64,000 nucleotides of DNA from Veillonella atypica KON. Its GTDB lineage: Bacteria > Bacillota > Negativicutes > Veillonellales > Veillonellaceae. Shown here piece by piece: positions 62,569 to 64,000 of this stretch. Where the stretch lies: the NCBI RefSeq assembly GCF_002959915.1, contig NZ_PPDE01000008.1:248001-312000 (forward strand). The letters run 5' to 3'. The position numbers were made by a program, and so were the translations under genes. Under the pieces are notes generated by a model, which saw only the letters and a list, made by a program, of their open reading frames with translations, searched no databases and was not told the DNA's origin. Each line of letters begins with the position of its first letter. Position 1 is the stretch's first letter.

Positions 62569-63551
62569 GTAAGATGATGAGACGCGGCATATTTATGTTT
62601 GTCCTACTTTTTGCCGTATCTTTAGGAATCATTTATTATACTATCGATTTAGAAGCCCTAAAAACAATAACAACTTTTAATGGTGAATCTTTGTTGCTTG
62701 CCATTATTGCACTTGCTTTAGGGATGTATTTTGATGGATTAAGATTGCAGCGTCTTGTAAAAATTGGCGGTTATCATTTATCAATAAAAGCTGTACTTCG
62801 GGTTATATTTAGCAACTATTTTATGGCTATGCTCACACCAGGTGCCAGTGGTGGAGCTGTGGCTCAAGTACTCGTATTAAGAAGCTATGATGTCCCGATA
62901 AGTAAGGGAACTCCAATCGTATTGATACGTACGGTTTTTTCAATCATGTTTTTAGTCATCATGTTACCGATTGTGTTTTTATATGACTCCATAGAAATAC
63001 CATATATTTCAAGAGATATGTTATTACTATTTTCCTTCTTGGCCGTCATGGCCACCTTATTAGGAACATATCTTTTACAAACGGTATATATGAGGAAATT
63101 CGTATATAATCTAGCACAACGTTTTAAGGCACATAAGACCAAAGATTGGTTGGCGAAATTAGAAACACTAAATCAAGGGCTTGCATTATTGTATAAAAAA
63201 CCTACTCAATCCTTTATTGTATTTATCGAATCAGGATTAAGTTTATTATGCTTATACTGTATAGCACCGGCATTGATGTTTGCTTTTACTAATGATGTAC
63301 CAATTATTACGATATTAGATAGAATGATATTGTTGAATTTAATACTTTATTTTGCACCCACTCCAGGGGGAACAGGTATTGCTGAAGGATTATTCATTTT
63401 ACTTTTTGCACCATTCGTACCGAGTGGCACTGTAGGTATTATAGCTGTGGCGTGGCGTGTGATGGCAGAATATGTACCATTTTTTATAGGTATGTATGCA
63501 GTATTAACTTTATATGGACGTCAGTTTGTTGCTCAGGAAACATCTAATTAA
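62565..63551 (+). CDS. Flippase-like integral membrane protein (LPG synthase TM / UPF0104 family)
   Basis: A 328-residue protein with about eight hydrophobic helices. It matches the lysylphosphatidylglycerol synthase transmembrane (MprF-N / AglD2-like) family, with MLTPGASGGAVAQVLVLRSY and APTPGGTGIAEGLFILLFAP as the two re-entrant-like signatures. These proteins are thought to flip lipids or lipid-linked sugars. There is no synthase domain, so it is not a full MprF. It is translationally coupled to the preceding deacetylase. Substrate unknown. Confidence 0.87.
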   Translation: MSKMMRRGIFMFVLLFAVSLGIIYYTIDLEALKTITTFNGESLLLAIIALALGMYFDGLRLQRLVKIGGYHLSIKAVLRVIFSNYFMAMLTPGASGGAVAQVLVLRSYDVPISKGTPIVLIRTVFSIMFLVIMLPIVFLYDSIEIPYISRDMLLLFSFLAVMATLLGTYLLQTVYMRKFVYNLAQRFKAHKTKDWLAKLETLNQGLALLYKKPTQSFIVFIESGLSLLCLYCIAPALMFAFTNDVPIITILDRMILLNLILYFAPTPGGTGIAEGLFILLFAPFVPSGTVGIIAVAWRVMAEYVPFFIGMYAVLTLYGRQFVAQETSN

Positions 63552-63567
63552 TGTAAGGAGAATTAGT

Positions 63568-64000
63568 ATGACAAAACCGAAAAAGGACAAATTTTATTTA
63601 GTTCAAGAAGATATTTTACCAGAAGCGATTAAGAAAACGATTAAAGTAAAAGAGATTTTGAAACTAGGTGAAGTAAAAACCATAAATGAAGCTGTTGAGA
63701 AAATGGATTTAAGTCGATCTGCTTATTATAAATATAAAGATTATGTATTTCCATTTTTTGAGATTGCTCAAGGAAAAATTGTTAGCATTACCGTTTCAAT
63801 GTCCAATGAATCAGGTATGTTATCAAGTGTTTTAAAAGCAATAGCCGATAAAAACGGAAGTATCTTGACCATAAATCAAGATATTCCATTACAGGGTATT
63901 GCTAATAGTAGTATTTCTTTCGAAACCAAAAACTTGCAAGGTTCCTTAGAGGAATTATTACATGATATTCGCAATATGAAAGGAATTATTAAAGTAGAAA
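63568..64000 (+). CDS. PheB-type ACT domain protein (UPF0735), cut by window edge
   Basis: The open frame starts at ATG 63568, 7 nt after AAGGAG, and runs off the window after 144 residues. The usual family length is about 145-150, so nearly all is present. The N-terminal part contains DLSRSAYYKYKDYVFPF, a helix-turn-helix-like segment. The ACT domain begins near residue 70 (KIVSITVSMSNESGMLSSVL). PheB-type proteins sit next to prephenate dehydratase or homoserine dehydrogenase genes and are thought to sense amino acids. The next gene is outside the window. Confidence 0.87.
   Translation, partial: MTKPKKDKFYLVQEDILPEAIKKTIKVKEILKLGEVKTINEAVEKMDLSRSAYYKYKDYVFPFFEIAQGKIVSITVSMSNESGMLSSVLKAIADKNGSILTINQDIPLQGIANSSISFETKNLQGSLEELLHDIRNMKGIIKVE

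Overview
The window is a compact bacterial housekeeping segment from a low-GC Firmicute-type genome. Protein style and gene neighbourhoods (rpsB-tsf-pyrH-frr-uppS-cdsA-dxr-rseP-ispG-proS; def-fmt-rsmB-rlmN-stp-pknB-rsgA-rpe; hrcA-grpE-dnaK-dnaJ-prmA-rsmE-mtaB) suggest a member of the Negativicutes, most likely Veillonella. That placement is an inference from recognition, not from a search. Almost everything is on the + strand. Only rqcH, a psiE-like gene and tpx run the other way. I see no tRNA, rRNA, insertion sequence, prophage or CRISPR array.

Layout: 1-1230 holds the end of rsmD, coaD and a coiled-coil protein. It converges on rqcH (1231-2949, minus) across a bidirectional terminator. 3057-6335 holds yicC-remA-gmk-rpoZ-coaBC. 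6336-6706 is a gap with a decayed fragment of a SulP permease, then a SAM-I riboswitch in front of metK. 7986-19039 is a long run from priA through def-fmt, a DUF116 gene, rsmB-rlmN, the PP2C/PASTA-kinase pair, rsgA and rpe. 19144-29046 is the ribosome, nucleotide, cell-envelope and isoprenoid block from rpsB to proS. 29114-39821 has a PHP phosphoesterase, a P-loop/Asp23-like protein, miaB, mutS, mutL, an RsmJ-like methyltransferase, miaA and a PLP lyase. 39831-44788 has mnmA, lepA, hemW and a lone sulfite/nitrite-reductase-type domain. 44821-52998 is the CIRCE-controlled heat-shock operon running on to prmA, rsmE, mtaB and hinT. 53092-56043 has rpsU (too short for ordinary ORF cut-offs), yqeY and a large glutamine synthetase with an attenuator-like leader. 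56071-61518 has psiE-like, tpx, a heterodimeric ABC exporter with one degenerate ATP site, and a TrmH-type methyltransferase. The window ends with an HpnK/ChbG-type deacetylase, a flippase-like membrane protein and a PheB-type ACT protein cut by the window edge.

How the parts work together: the genes serve translation (ribosomal proteins, EF-Ts, LepA, RRF, tRNA/rRNA modification, N-formylation and deformylation), DNA repair and replication restart (MutS, MutL, PriA), cofactor supply (CoaD, CoaBC, MetK), the MEP/undecaprenyl/phospholipid pathways, and protein folding. No clear new multi-gene system is present. The most unusual signals are non-coding: three TTGTCTTTTTGAC repeats at an exact 34-bp period beside the hrcA promoter; a perfect hairpin between the Shine-Dalgarno and ATG of lepA; two perfect hairpins inside the first codons of hemW; a structured rpsB leader; a dyad inside a consensus rpsU promoter; and the SulP relic.
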